This document shows positions 8,567 to 16,617 of a DNA stretch of 64,000 bases, in pieces. The notes beneath the pieces were generated by a model, which was not told where the DNA came from, searched no databases, and saw only the letters and a program-made list of their open reading frames with translations. Source of the stretch: Paraburkholderia largidicola (GTDB lineage: Bacteria; Pseudomonadota; Gammaproteobacteria; Burkholderiales; Burkholderiaceae); assembly GCF_013426895.1 (NCBI RefSeq), contig NZ_AP023176.1:1736001-1800000 (forward strand), given 5' to 3'. Position 1 is the first letter of the stretch. Each line of letters opens with the position of its first letter. A program made the translations under genes and the position numbers.

Positions 8567-8998
8567 ATGGATGACGACTACGCGTGGATCGATCTGCCCG
8601 TGCGGCTGCTGATGGCGTCGCTGTTTCTGGAGTCGGGCATCGGCAAGCTCTTCAATAGCGCAGCCATGGAAACCTACATGCGCTCCTTCGGCGTTCCCGG
8701 CATTCTGCTATGGCCGGCGGCGGCATGGGAAATCGGCAGCAGCCTGCTGCTGGCGCTCGGCCTGGGTACCAGACGGATTGCTCCGCTGCTCGCCGGCTGG
8801 TGCCTTCTCACCGCAACCATCTTCCACACAAACTTCTCCGACCACGTCATGGTGATCATGTTCTTCAAGAACATGGTGATGGCGGGCGGCTTCCTCATGC
8901 TGGCGAAATACGGCGCAACGGGACTCAGCCTCGACGGCTGGATCGAGCAGAAGCGCGATCCGGACAGGGTTCGCGACGCGCGCTTCAGCGGCAGGTAG
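8567..8998 (+). CDS. DoxX-family membrane protein
   Basis: A 143-residue integral membrane protein with about four hydrophobic segments (for example PVRLLMASLFLESGIGKLF at residues 8-27, IAPLLAGWCLLTATIF, MFFKNMVMAGGFLMLAKYG). The ESGIGKLFN motif after the first segment and FHTNF/FFKNM towards the end are typical of DoxX/YphA family proteins, some of which are subunits of quinone-linked or redox complexes. Start ATG 8567 has a GTGAGG at close distance. It follows the SnoaL gene by 8 bp and precedes a secreted NTF2-like gene. Confidence 0.8.
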   Translation: MDDDYAWIDLPVRLLMASLFLESGIGKLFNSAAMETYMRSFGVPGILLWPAAAWEIGSSLLLALGLGTRRIAPLLAGWCLLTATIFHTNFSDHVMVIMFFKNMVMAGGFLMLAKYGATGLSLDGWIEQKRDPDRVRDARFSGR

Positions 8999-9072
8999 GC
9001 AACGGACAACACCTTACCGAAACGATACTCGCCGCCCGGCACGGAGTGGGTCGGCGGCGATGGGAGCACGCC

Positions 9073-9546
9073 ATGTTCAACTTGCGAAACCTTTTGTCGG
9101 CCTGTTTCTGTCTCGCGCTGCTTGCATTCGGCATGACCGATGCAACAGCCGATCCGGGCGATGCGCCGGCGTTATCGACGACCACGCGCTGGATCGACGG
9201 CTGGAATGCGCATGATGCCGCCACGCTCGGGAACCTGATGACGCCCGACGTCGACTTCGTGCTCGTGAGCGGCATGCTGCTGCATGGACGGCAGGACTTT
9301 GTCCACTGGCATGCGCAACTGTTTGCCGGCAGGTATGCGAAGAGCGTGTTCAAGCAGGACGGCAAAGCCGATTTCAGCCTGATCCAGCCCGATGTTGCGC
9401 TGATTCACTGGCGCTGGTCGATCAGCGGCGTCGATAACCCCGATGGCAGTCCTGCCCCCGTATATCGCGGCATCTTCACATGGGTGCTCGTCAGGACGGA
9501 CGGCAACTGGCTGATCCGGGCGGCGCAGAATACGATTGGCCAGTAA
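9073..9546 (+). CDS. exported SnoaL/NTF2-like protein
   Basis: A 157-residue protein with an N-terminal Sec-type signal (MFNLRNLLSACFCLALLAF, cleavage probably after DATA) followed by an NTF2-like domain (STTTRWIDGWNAHDAATLG, then FVLVSGMLLHGRQDF and a terminal VRTDGNWLIRAAQNT). It therefore probably acts in the periplasm, unlike the cytoplasmic SnoaL protein two genes upstream. It follows DoxX by 74 bp on the same strand. Catalytic activity is unknown; the three-gene group suggests membrane-linked handling of a small hydrophobic metabolite. Confidence 0.75.
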   Translation: MFNLRNLLSACFCLALLAFGMTDATADPGDAPALSTTTRWIDGWNAHDAATLGNLMTPDVDFVLVSGMLLHGRQDFVHWHAQLFAGRYAKSVFKQDGKADFSLIQPDVALIHWRWSISGVDNPDGSPAPVYRGIFTWVLVRTDGNWLIRAAQNTIGQ

Positions 9547-9572
9547 GGCACGAGGCGCTGTGCGCGAGTCGC

Positions 9573-9917
9573 CTACTTCACCATGTTCGCGTTTTGCAGA
9601 AACACGCTCGGCGTCATCCCGCAGAACCGCTTGAAGTGCCGTGCCAGATGGCTCTGATCAAAGAACCCGACTTCCGTGGCCACCACCGCCCCCGGCATGC
9701 CTGCCAGCAACAACGTCTGCGCACGGCGCACCCGCACACCGCAAAGATACCGGTAAGGCGAAAGCCCGACCTGCTGCCGGAACACAGTGGCAAACCGCGA
9801 CACGCTGAGCGCCGACAACTCGGCCAGTTGCGCGAGGCTCACCGCCTTGTCGAAGTTCGTTTCGATGTAGGTCAGCGCATCCCGCAGCGCGACAGACGAT
9901 GATTCAATGGCACTCAT
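9573..9917 (-). CDS. AraC-family HTH protein lacking a sensor domain
   Basis: Only 114 residues: the whole protein is the double helix-turn-helix of AraC/XylS regulators (helices around LAQLAELSALSVSRFATVFRQ and the conserved second motif VGFFDQSHLARHFKRFCGMTPSVF). No N-terminal ligand-binding domain is present. Its start (ATG 9917) overlaps the stop of the FAD oxidase gene by 4 bp, so it is the last gene of the long catabolic operon and is translationally coupled to it. It may report operon expression back to its own promoter; targets unknown. Confidence 0.8.
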   Translation of the reverse strand: MSAIESSSVALRDALTYIETNFDKAVSLAQLAELSALSVSRFATVFRQQVGLSPYRYLCGVRVRRAQTLLLAGMPGAVVATEVGFFDQSHLARHFKRFCGMTPSVFLQNANMVK

Positions 9918-11083
9918 GGAGAAGCCTCGCTAGTAAGTGGCGCGCCCTGAACCGCCTCGCCCTGCTGAAACCGCCCAATCGAAAACGCATCCAGCGAAAT
10001 CGGCGTGCTGCCCGTACCGATCAGTTCGGCCAGCGTTTCGCCGACACCCGGCCCGATCTGAAACCCCGATCCACAAAAACCGAATGCGTAGAAAAGACCA
10101 TCGGTCGTAGAACTCGCCCCGATCACCGGCTCGGAATCCGGCAAATAACTTTCGACGCCGCTCCACACGCGTATCACATGCAAGGCCGCGAGCGCCGGCA
10201 CGAGCCGACGAAACTGCGCCATCTGCTGTACCGTGTTCTCCGGCAACACCGAAGCGCGGCACGTCACGGCATCGGCGGGACCGGCAGGGCCGCCACCCAG
10301 CACGATATTGCCGCGCGGAATCTGCCGGAAATAGACGCTCTCTTCCTTGATCGACGTATACACACCCATCGACGATCCGAACACATACGGAACCGGCTCC
10401 GTCACCGCCATCTGCGGCCCGCGTGCGACGAGCGGCACCGGCTCGCCGAACTGCGTCGACAGCGCGTTCGCCCACGCGCCCGCGCAGATCAACACCTGTT
10501 CCGCGCGATAGACGTCGCCCGCCGCGCTCTCGACGCGAAATCCACCCGCTTCCTTCTCGACACGCACGATCTCCGTGTTCTCGACGATGCGCGCGCCCAG
10601 GCGTGCCGCCGCACGGCCAAAAGCAGGCGAAGCAAGCCGCGGATTCGCATGCCCATCGCGCGGCGAAATGGACGCCGCCAATACTTCGCGCCCCAGAAAC
10701 GGATAGCGCCGGAACATCGCCGCGCCATCCAGCACTTCGAGATCGAGACCGTACGCGCGCGCCTCGGCGGCGTAGCGATGAAAATACTCGGCATCGTGCG
10801 CGTGATAGCAGACCCGCGTATGCCCGGACGGTAGAAATTCCACGTCTTCGCCAAGCAGTTCCTTCGAACGATGCCACGTTTCGAGCGCGCGATTGGACAT
10901 CGCGAGTTGCGTCAGCGCGCGGCCCTGGCGGCGCACGCCGCCGAAGTTGACACCGCTCGCCTGCTGCCCTGTCAAACCGCGCTCGAGCAGAATCACCGAA
11001 CGCTGTCTGCGCCGCAGAAAAAACGCCGTCGACGTCCCGACGATCCCGCCGCCGATCACGATCACATCGGCACGATCACTCAT
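9914..11083 (-). CDS. FAD-dependent oxidoreductase, HcnC / opine oxidase subunit B-like
   Basis: A 389-residue DAO-fold flavoprotein, catalytic subunit of a three-part dehydrogenase. The ADP-binding GGGIVGTSTAFFL is at residues 11-23, followed by LERG and the substrate-side SGVNFGGVRRQG; the C-terminal flavin motif is FGFCGSGFQIGPGVGETLAE. Members of this branch include hydrogen cyanide synthase HcnC, octopine/nopaline oxidase B subunits and D-hydroxyproline dehydrogenase beta. Its start overlaps the stop of the HcnB-like gene by 4 bp. Directly adjoining dipeptide-type transporter genes argue for oxidation of an imported opine or amino-acid derivative rather than cyanide formation. Confidence 0.85.
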   Translation of the reverse strand: MSDRADVIVIGGGIVGTSTAFFLRRRQRSVILLERGLTGQQASGVNFGGVRRQGRALTQLAMSNRALETWHRSKELLGEDVEFLPSGHTRVCYHAHDAEYFHRYAAEARAYGLDLEVLDGAAMFRRYPFLGREVLAASISPRDGHANPRLASPAFGRAAARLGARIVENTEIVRVEKEAGGFRVESAAGDVYRAEQVLICAGAWANALSTQFGEPVPLVARGPQMAVTEPVPYVFGSSMGVYTSIKEESVYFRQIPRGNIVLGGGPAGPADAVTCRASVLPENTVQQMAQFRRLVPALAALHVIRVWSGVESYLPDSEPVIGASSTTDGLFYAFGFCGSGFQIGPGVGETLAELIGTGSTPISLDAFSIGRFQQGEAVQGAPLTSEASP

Positions 11084-12519
11084 TCGCTGAACTCCTGTGC
11101 GCGTGTGTTGGCTTCCTCTGGATCACGCTGAGCCGCGCACGTCGATTCCAGCGCCATCGGCAGCGGCTTGACGGGCGCCTGCCCGCGCAATCTTCCGACG
11201 GCTTCGAGCGGCACGCGCGCTTCGGCTGCAATCACTTCCGCGCCTGCATGCGCACAGAAACGTCCCTGGCAACGGCCCATGCCGACGCGCGAGAACGCCT
11301 TCGCACGGTTCGCTTCCTGCGCGCCCATGTCCCGCACGACACGCCGCAATTCGCCCGCTGTGATTGCTTCACAGCGGCACACGATGGTGTCGTCAGGTAG
11401 CGTCGCCGCAAAACGTGCGGGCCACGGAAACGCTGCCCGCAAGCCCGCCGCAAAACGCGTATAGCGCGCGAGTTCGGCGCGCAATCCTTCAGCGCCTTCA
11501 CGCTCGATGCCCGCGTCGCGCAATGCGGCCAACGCGGCCAGCCGTCCCGCGCGCTCGGCGGCATCGGCGCCGCGCACGCGCGCGCCGTCGCCTGCCAGAT
11601 AAACGCCCGCGACGCTGCTGCGACCATCCGCATCGATATACGGGAGCCACGTTTGCGTCGCATCGTCGAAACGGAATTCGCAACCCGCCAGATCGGCAAG
11701 CTGCGTCTCGGCGCGCAAGTGGTAGCCGAGCGCGACGGCGTCGCACTTCACGTCGAGCGTCGCGCCGTTGGCGAGCTTCACGCGCACGCCCGTCACGCCA
11801 TGCTCAGGCGAGCCGTCGATCGCAACGGGCGTCACGCCGCGATGCACCGGTACACGCGCATGGCGCAGCACGTTCATCAATGCCACGCCCTTGCGCAGCG
11901 CCGTGGGTATCGCGAGCAGTTGCGGCAACGCGCGCACCCGCTGCGCGAATGTCGATGTATCGAGCACGGCGCTCACCGTCGCGCCCGCCTTCACGTATTG
12001 CGCGGCCACCAGATACAGCAGCGGCCCCGTGCCCATCACGACGGTCCGCGCGCCCACCGCGCAGCCCTGCGATTTCAACGCGACCTGCGCGCCGCCAAGG
12101 CTGAACGCGCCCGCATGGTGCCAGCCCGGCACGGGCATCAGCCGGTCCGTCGCGCCGCTGCAAATGATCAGCGAATCGAATGCGAGTTCATCATGACGCG
12201 TACCGCTGACGACATGCACGGCCTTCGGCCCGATATTCCACACCAACGTGTCGGGCAGATAGTCGATCTGCGAGCGCAGCGCATCGAAGTCGCGATGCAG
12301 CGACGCGGCGCGCGCCGCCTCAGTCCCATACAACGTAGCGTACGAACGCGAGAAACCGTCCGGCTGACGCCGATAAATCTGCCCGCCGTCACGCCGTCCT
12401 TCATCGATCACCAAAGGACGCAGCCCCGCTTCGACGAGCGCCTGCGCGGCGCGCACGCCCGCCGGCCCCGCGCCGATCACGATCACCTTCGGCTGCTTCA
12501 CGTCCCGATGCGCGGCCAT
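11080..12519 (-). CDS. FAD/NAD(P) oxidoreductase with C-terminal BFD-type [2Fe-2S] domain, HcnB / opine oxidase subunit A-like
   Basis: A 479-residue electron-transfer subunit. An FAD-binding GAGPAGVRAAQAL lies at residues 14-26, a second nucleotide fold begins VVMGTGPLLYLVA near residue 165, and the C-terminal third has a BFD-like cluster domain with cysteines in VCRCE and GRCQGRFC. This matches HcnB, OoxA/NoxA and LhpE. The start at ATG 12519 (MAAHRDVKQPKV) has GGGGAGGG upstream and overlaps the 2Fe-2S gene by 22 bp. Electrons from the HcnC-like subunit probably pass through this protein to the ferredoxin-like subunit or the quinone pool. Confidence 0.87.
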   Translation of the reverse strand: MAAHRDVKQPKVIVIGAGPAGVRAAQALVEAGLRPLVIDEGRRDGGQIYRRQPDGFSRSYATLYGTEAARAASLHRDFDALRSQIDYLPDTLVWNIGPKAVHVVSGTRHDELAFDSLIICSGATDRLMPVPGWHHAGAFSLGGAQVALKSQGCAVGARTVVMGTGPLLYLVAAQYVKAGATVSAVLDTSTFAQRVRALPQLLAIPTALRKGVALMNVLRHARVPVHRGVTPVAIDGSPEHGVTGVRVKLANGATLDVKCDAVALGYHLRAETQLADLAGCEFRFDDATQTWLPYIDADGRSSVAGVYLAGDGARVRGADAAERAGRLAALAALRDAGIEREGAEGLRAELARYTRFAAGLRAAFPWPARFAATLPDDTIVCRCEAITAGELRRVVRDMGAQEANRAKAFSRVGMGRCQGRFCAHAGAEVIAAEARVPLEAVGRLRGQAPVKPLPMALESTCAAQRDPEEANTRAQEFSE

Positions 12520-12818
12520 ACGCCCTCCCCGGCAAGCGCGATGCGCGTGACGATCGACATGCCCGGCGCAGCGGGCGTCGTGCAGGCACGCACGCGCTCG
12601 CCTTGCGCTGTCCACACCCAGCAGTCCTGACACGCGCCCATCAGACAGAAACCCGCGCGGCGGCCGACGCCGAATTCGGAATCGCGCAGCGTGTCTTGTG
12701 CCGTCAGCAGCGCGACCATCAGCGTGTCGCCTTCAGCCGCCTGCGTGACGATGCCGTCGACGGTGATGTCGAAGGTCTTGCGCCCCGTCTCCGCCACTCT
12801 CACGAAGCGTGCGTTCAT
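12498..12818 (-). CDS. (2Fe-2S)-binding protein, HcnA / SoxX-like small subunit
   Basis: A 106-residue ferredoxin-like subunit. It carries the cluster motif C-x4-C-x2-C in GFCLMGACQDCW, followed 12 residues later by the fourth Cys (RACTTP), as in HcnA and the small subunits of opine oxidases. The start at ATG 12818 (MNARFVRVAE) overlaps the end of the ATPase gene by 4 bp. The order 2Fe-2S, FAD/BFD, FAD oxidase is exactly that of hcnABC. A long open frame extends upstream in antiphase with the ATPase gene and is not coding. Confidence 0.85.
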   Translation of the reverse strand: MNARFVRVAETGRKTFDITVDGIVTQAAEGDTLMVALLTAQDTLRDSEFGVGRRAGFCLMGACQDCWVWTAQGERVRACTTPAAPGMSIVTRIALAGEGVWPRIGT

Positions 12819-14644
12819 GCCGCCACCGTATCGGCCGTCTGCATGCGGGTCAGATCGGCAGCCGAGTGATGGCAGCGAATCTCCGCGCCCGATGGCAGCC
12901 TCTTCATCGACGGCGGCGTGACATTGCACTTGCCGTCGATACGCGCCGTACACCGCGCGCGGAAACTGCACAGTTCGTGCGAATCCGAAGCGGGCCCCAT
13001 GGCGGGCAATGCGCCCGCTGTGAGCGCGCGCCGCGAGTCGAGCCAGCCCGGCCGCAGCGCAGGCACGGAATCGATCAGCAGCCCCGTGTACGGGTGATAC
13101 GGCGGCGCCGACAACGCATCGCGCTGGCCCGCTTCGACGCACTGCCCCGCATACAGCACGATCACTTCGTCGCAGATCGCGCGCACGGTCGAAATGTCGT
13201 GGCTGATGAACATGTACGACACACCCAGTTCGCGCCGCAATTCGCCCAGCAGATCGAGGATCGCCGCCCCGACCACGGTATCGAGCGCGGACGTCACTTC
13301 GTCGCAGAGAATCAGCGCCGGGTTCGCGGCGAGCGCGCGCGCCAGATTCACGCGCTGTTTCTGTCCGCCCGACAATCCGCCCGGCTGACGCTTCGCCACC
13401 GATGCGGGCAGCTTCACGAGATCGAGCAGTTCGAGCATGCGCTTCTGCGCCGCAGCGCCGCGCAGACCGTGATAGAAGTTCATCGGCCGCGCGAGAATGT
13501 CGGCGATCGTGCGGCTCGGATTGAGCGCCGTGTCCGCGTTCTGGAACACGATCTGCACGCGCCGGTATTGATCGAGGGTGCGTTCGGAGAGCTTCGCGGG
13601 CAGCGGCTTGCCATCCAGCAACACCTCGCCGCGCGCGCGATCCACCAGTCCCGCCACCACACGCGCGAGCGTCGTCTTGCCCGAGCCCGACTCGCCGATC
13701 ACGCCAAGCGTGCTGCCGCGCGCGATCTTCAGGCTCACGTCGTCGAGCACGCGCACGGCCGGCACGCCGTTCGAGTCGATCCGTCCATAGCCCGCGCTCA
13801 GATTGCGGATTTCGAGCAGCGGCGGCGGATCGCTCGCGATGCTCGACACAAGCTCGGGCTCCGGACGCATCGTCGCCGCGAGCAGCTGGCGCGTGTAGGC
13901 ATCGACGGGCGCATCGAGCACTTGCGCCGTCGCGCCGTTCTCGCGCACCGTCCCGCCGTTCAACACGACGATGCGGTCCGCCATCTGCGCGACCACGGCC
14001 AGATCGTGCGACACATAGACGGCCGTGGTGCCGAGTTCGCGCACCACGCGCTTGAACGCGGCGAGCACTTCGATCTGCGTGGTGACGTCGAGCGCCGTGG
14101 TCGGTTCGTCGAACACGACGACGGCAGGATCGGTAATCAGCGCCATGGCGGCCATCAAGCGCTGCAATTGCCCGCCCGACACCTGATGCGGATAGCGTGC
14201 ACCGATCGTCTCCGGTGCGGGCAGCGCGAGCGCGCGGAACAGATCGACGGCCTTCGTGCGCGCGGCGGCGGGCGTCATCAGCTTGTGCAGCAGCGCGGGT
14301 TCCGTCACCTGATCCATGATCGTGCGCGCCGGATTGAAGCCCGCCGATGCGCTCTGCGCGACATACGCCACCGTGCGTGAGCGCAACGCGCGCCGCCCTT
14401 TCTCGTCGAGCGACAGCACATCCACGCCGCCGATCTTCACCGAGCCGCCCGCAATCGAGCATCCGCCGCGCGCGTGACCGAGCAGCGACAGCGCAATCGT
14501 CGTCTTGCCCGATCCCGACTCGCCAATCAGCGCGAGCACTTCGCCTTTCTTTACGGTGAAGTCGACGCCCTTCACGATTTCGACGACAGGGTCGGGGGCC
14601 GCGCCCGCGACCACGCGCAGGCCTTTCACTTCGATCATGTTCAT
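12815..14644 (-). CDS. dipeptide/oligopeptide-type ABC transporter ATPase, fused DppD-DppF (GsiA/YejF-like)
   Basis: A 609-residue double ATPase. The first half has Walker A GESGSGKTT near residue 40, signature VSGGQLQRLMAAMAL and Walker B VVVFDEPTTALD; the second half repeats GESGSGKTT near residue 325, LSGGQKQRVNLARAL and LILCDEVTSALD. A Cys-containing oligopeptide/dipeptide C-terminal region (CSFRARCTARIDGKC) ends it. One polypeptide thus supplies both nucleotide-binding sites. It overlaps both neighbours by 4 bp (permease upstream, 2Fe-2S gene downstream), coupling uptake to oxidation. Confidence 0.92.
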   Translation of the reverse strand: MNMIEVKGLRVVAGAAPDPVVEIVKGVDFTVKKGEVLALIGESGSGKTTIALSLLGHARGGCSIAGGSVKIGGVDVLSLDEKGRRALRSRTVAYVAQSASAGFNPARTIMDQVTEPALLHKLMTPAAARTKAVDLFRALALPAPETIGARYPHQVSGGQLQRLMAAMALITDPAVVVFDEPTTALDVTTQIEVLAAFKRVVRELGTTAVYVSHDLAVVAQMADRIVVLNGGTVRENGATAQVLDAPVDAYTRQLLAATMRPEPELVSSIASDPPPLLEIRNLSAGYGRIDSNGVPAVRVLDDVSLKIARGSTLGVIGESGSGKTTLARVVAGLVDRARGEVLLDGKPLPAKLSERTLDQYRRVQIVFQNADTALNPSRTIADILARPMNFYHGLRGAAAQKRMLELLDLVKLPASVAKRQPGGLSGGQKQRVNLARALAANPALILCDEVTSALDTVVGAAILDLLGELRRELGVSYMFISHDISTVRAICDEVIVLYAGQCVEAGQRDALSAPPYHPYTGLLIDSVPALRPGWLDSRRALTAGALPAMGPASDSHELCSFRARCTARIDGKCNVTPPSMKRLPSGAEIRCHHSAADLTRMQTADTVAA

Positions 14645-15597
14645 TGGGCGCCTCCGTGAGCACGCGCGCCATGACGGCGCAGGCTGTCGATCAGCAGATT
14701 CACGCCGACCGTCAACGTCGCAATCGCGACAGCGGGCATCAGCACGGCGGGCGCGCCTTCCGAGAGACCACCGATGTTTTCGCGCACCAGCGAGCCCCAG
14801 TCGGCGTTCGGCGGCTGCACGCCGAGGCCGAGAAAGCTCAGGCCGCTCAGCAACAGCACGATGAACACGAAGCGCAAGCCGAAGTCCGCAAGCATCGGAT
14901 GAATCATGTTGGGCAGCACTTCGACGCGCGCGATATAGAACAGCCCTTCGCCGCGCGCCTTCGCGACCTGCACGTATTCGAGCGTCATCAGATTGACGGC
15001 GAGCGAGCGCGAGATGCGAAACGCACCCGGAATGTAGGCGAGCGCGGCGACCATGATGAGCATCGGCACCGACGATCCGAACGCGGCGATCACGACGAGC
15101 GCGAGCACCTTGCTCGGAATCGAAATCAGCGCGTCGAACAGACGGCTCAGCGTTTCATCGACCCAGCGTCCGGACACGGCCGCGACGAGGCCGAAGAACG
15201 TGCCGATGCAACTCGCCAGCAACGTCGCGGCGAGCGCCAGTCCGACCGTGTATTGCGTGCCGTACAGCACGCGGCTCAGCATGTCGCGGCCCAGGTAATC
15301 GGTGCCGAGCGGATGCGCGGCGCTATACAGGCCGAAGATTTCCGTCGACGTCACCGCGCCGCCCTTGTACGGCGCAACGAGCGGACCGAAGAACGCGACG
15401 CACAGCCAGAACACGACGATCGCCAGTCCGATCAGGCCGAGCACGGAAGAGCGCTTCACGAAGCGGCGCAGCGGCCCGCACGTGGCAACCTGGGTTTCAA
15501 CGGGCGTTTCCTGCACGGCGTCGGCGCACAGCTTGCCGTCTTCGTCGGGCGTCGCGTACAGCACGGTCGTTGCATGAGGTGTGGCGGGTCGGTTCAT
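14641..15597 (-). CDS. ABC transporter permease, DppC type
   Basis: A 318-residue inner-membrane permease. After a polar N-terminal region of about 50 residues comes the first hydrophobic span (VLGLIGLAIVVFWLCVAFFGP), then the OppC-type segment with GTDYLGRDMLSRVLYG near residue 105 that marks DppC proteins. The EAA-like loop is in YVQVAKARGEGLF. Start ATG 15597 (MNRPATPHATTV) overlaps the DppB stop by 4 bp; a longer open frame to 15975 is antiphase. It pairs with the DppB-type permease to form the channel. Confidence 0.9.
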   Translation of the reverse strand: MNRPATPHATTVLYATPDEDGKLCADAVQETPVETQVATCGPLRRFVKRSSVLGLIGLAIVVFWLCVAFFGPLVAPYKGGAVTSTEIFGLYSAAHPLGTDYLGRDMLSRVLYGTQYTVGLALAATLLASCIGTFFGLVAAVSGRWVDETLSRLFDALISIPSKVLALVVIAAFGSSVPMLIMVAALAYIPGAFRISRSLAVNLMTLEYVQVAKARGEGLFYIARVEVLPNMIHPMLADFGLRFVFIVLLLSGLSFLGLGVQPPNADWGSLVRENIGGLSEGAPAVLMPAVAIATLTVGVNLLIDSLRRHGARAHGGAQ

Positions 15598-16550
15598 CGT
15601 TGACGCAGCCTCGGGTTGGAGATGATTTGACACAGATCGGCGATCAGCACCAGCGCGAGATACGCCGCGCAGAACACCATCACGCAGCCCTGCACGAGCG
15701 GCATGTCGCGATTCGTCACGGCATCGACCATCAGGCTTGCGAGACCCGGATAGTTGAAGATCGACTCGACGATCACCACGCCGCCGAACAGATACGACAG
15801 GCTCAACGCAACCGCATTGGCGATCGGGCCGATCGTGTTGGGCAACACGTGGCGCAACACGATGCGCATCGGCGACGCGCCCTTGAGCAACGCCATCTCG
15901 ACATATGAAGCATTCAACTGATCGAGCACGGCAGCACGCGTCATGCGCGCCATCTGCGCGACGATCACGCAGCACAGCGTCATCACGGGCATTGCATAGA
16001 TGCGCAGTAGCGCGCCGAACGACGTCACCTCGGACAGGTAGGACAGCGCCGGCAGCCAGCGCAGCTTCACCGCGAAAATCAGCACGGCGATGGTCGCGAT
16101 CAGGAACTCGGGCACGGCTACAGTCGACAGCGTCAGCACGTTGAGCGCGCGGTCGAGCAGCGAGCCGCGATACATCGCCGACAGAATGCCGATGAAAAGC
16201 GCGACGGGCACGGACACCAGCGTCGTCAATCCCGCCAGCACCAGCGAATTGGGCAGGCGCGTAGCAATCAGCTCGCTGACGGGCAGGTTATTCGACAGCG
16301 ACGTGCCGAAGTTGCCGTTCACCACATGCATGAGCCATTGAAAGTAACGCTGCAGCGCGGGCTGATCGAGGCCGAACTGATGGCGCAGGGCCGCGACCTG
16401 TTCGGGTGTCGCTGCCTGACCGAGCGCCTGTTGCGCCGCGTCGCCAGGCAACAGGCCCGTGATCGCGAATACGATCGCCGACACCAGCAGCAGCGTGAGC
16501 AGCGCGAGACCGAGGCGCGCGGCGATGAGTCGTTGCGCGTGGGCTTTCAT
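15594..16550 (-). CDS. ABC transporter permease, DppB type
   Basis: A 318-residue inner-membrane permease. The N-terminal membrane span (LGLALLTLLLVSAIVFAITGLL) is followed by the DppB hallmark LPGDAAQQALG and LGLDQP-like segment (FGLDQPALQRYFQWL). The EAA loop is in YVEMALLKGASPMRIVLRHVLPN. The start at ATG 16550 has an excellent ribosome-binding site (GAAGGAGG). It follows the binding-protein gene by 67 bp, a gap that contains a stable hairpin. Confidence 0.9.
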   Translation of the reverse strand: MKAHAQRLIAARLGLALLTLLLVSAIVFAITGLLPGDAAQQALGQAATPEQVAALRHQFGLDQPALQRYFQWLMHVVNGNFGTSLSNNLPVSELIATRLPNSLVLAGLTTLVSVPVALFIGILSAMYRGSLLDRALNVLTLSTVAVPEFLIATIAVLIFAVKLRWLPALSYLSEVTSFGALLRIYAMPVMTLCCVIVAQMARMTRAAVLDQLNASYVEMALLKGASPMRIVLRHVLPNTIGPIANAVALSLSYLFGGVVIVESIFNYPGLASLMVDAVTNRDMPLVQGCVMVFCAAYLALVLIADLCQIISNPRLRQR

Positions 16551-16576
16551 CGGATATCGCCTCCTTCGTTGAAACC

Positions 16577-16600
16577 GCGCGCCGCCTGTCAGCGGCGCGC
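16577..16600 (-). promoter_or_regulatory. intercistronic hairpin between binding-protein and permease genes
   Basis: A perfect 9-bp GC stem (GCGCGCCGC / GCGGCGCGC) with a 6-nt loop lies just after the binding-protein stop. Such stems in ABC operons often protect the upstream mRNA or attenuate read-through so that binding protein is made in excess. No U-tract follows it, so it is not a standard terminator. Confidence 0.45.
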
Positions 16601-16617
16601 GCAGTGGCAAGGCATGC

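Noticed and set aside
9914..12818. Calling the three genes hcnABC (cyanide synthase)
   Set aside because: Motifs and order fit, but opine oxidase and hydroxyproline dehydrogenase have the same layout, and the adjacent importer favours catabolism. A phylogeny is needed, so no symbol was given.
12498..14672. A 724-codon minus-strand open frame covering the double ATPase gene
   Set aside because: Only its last 106 codons (12498-12818, the 2Fe-2S protein) have coding character. The remainder is out of frame with the fused ATPase.
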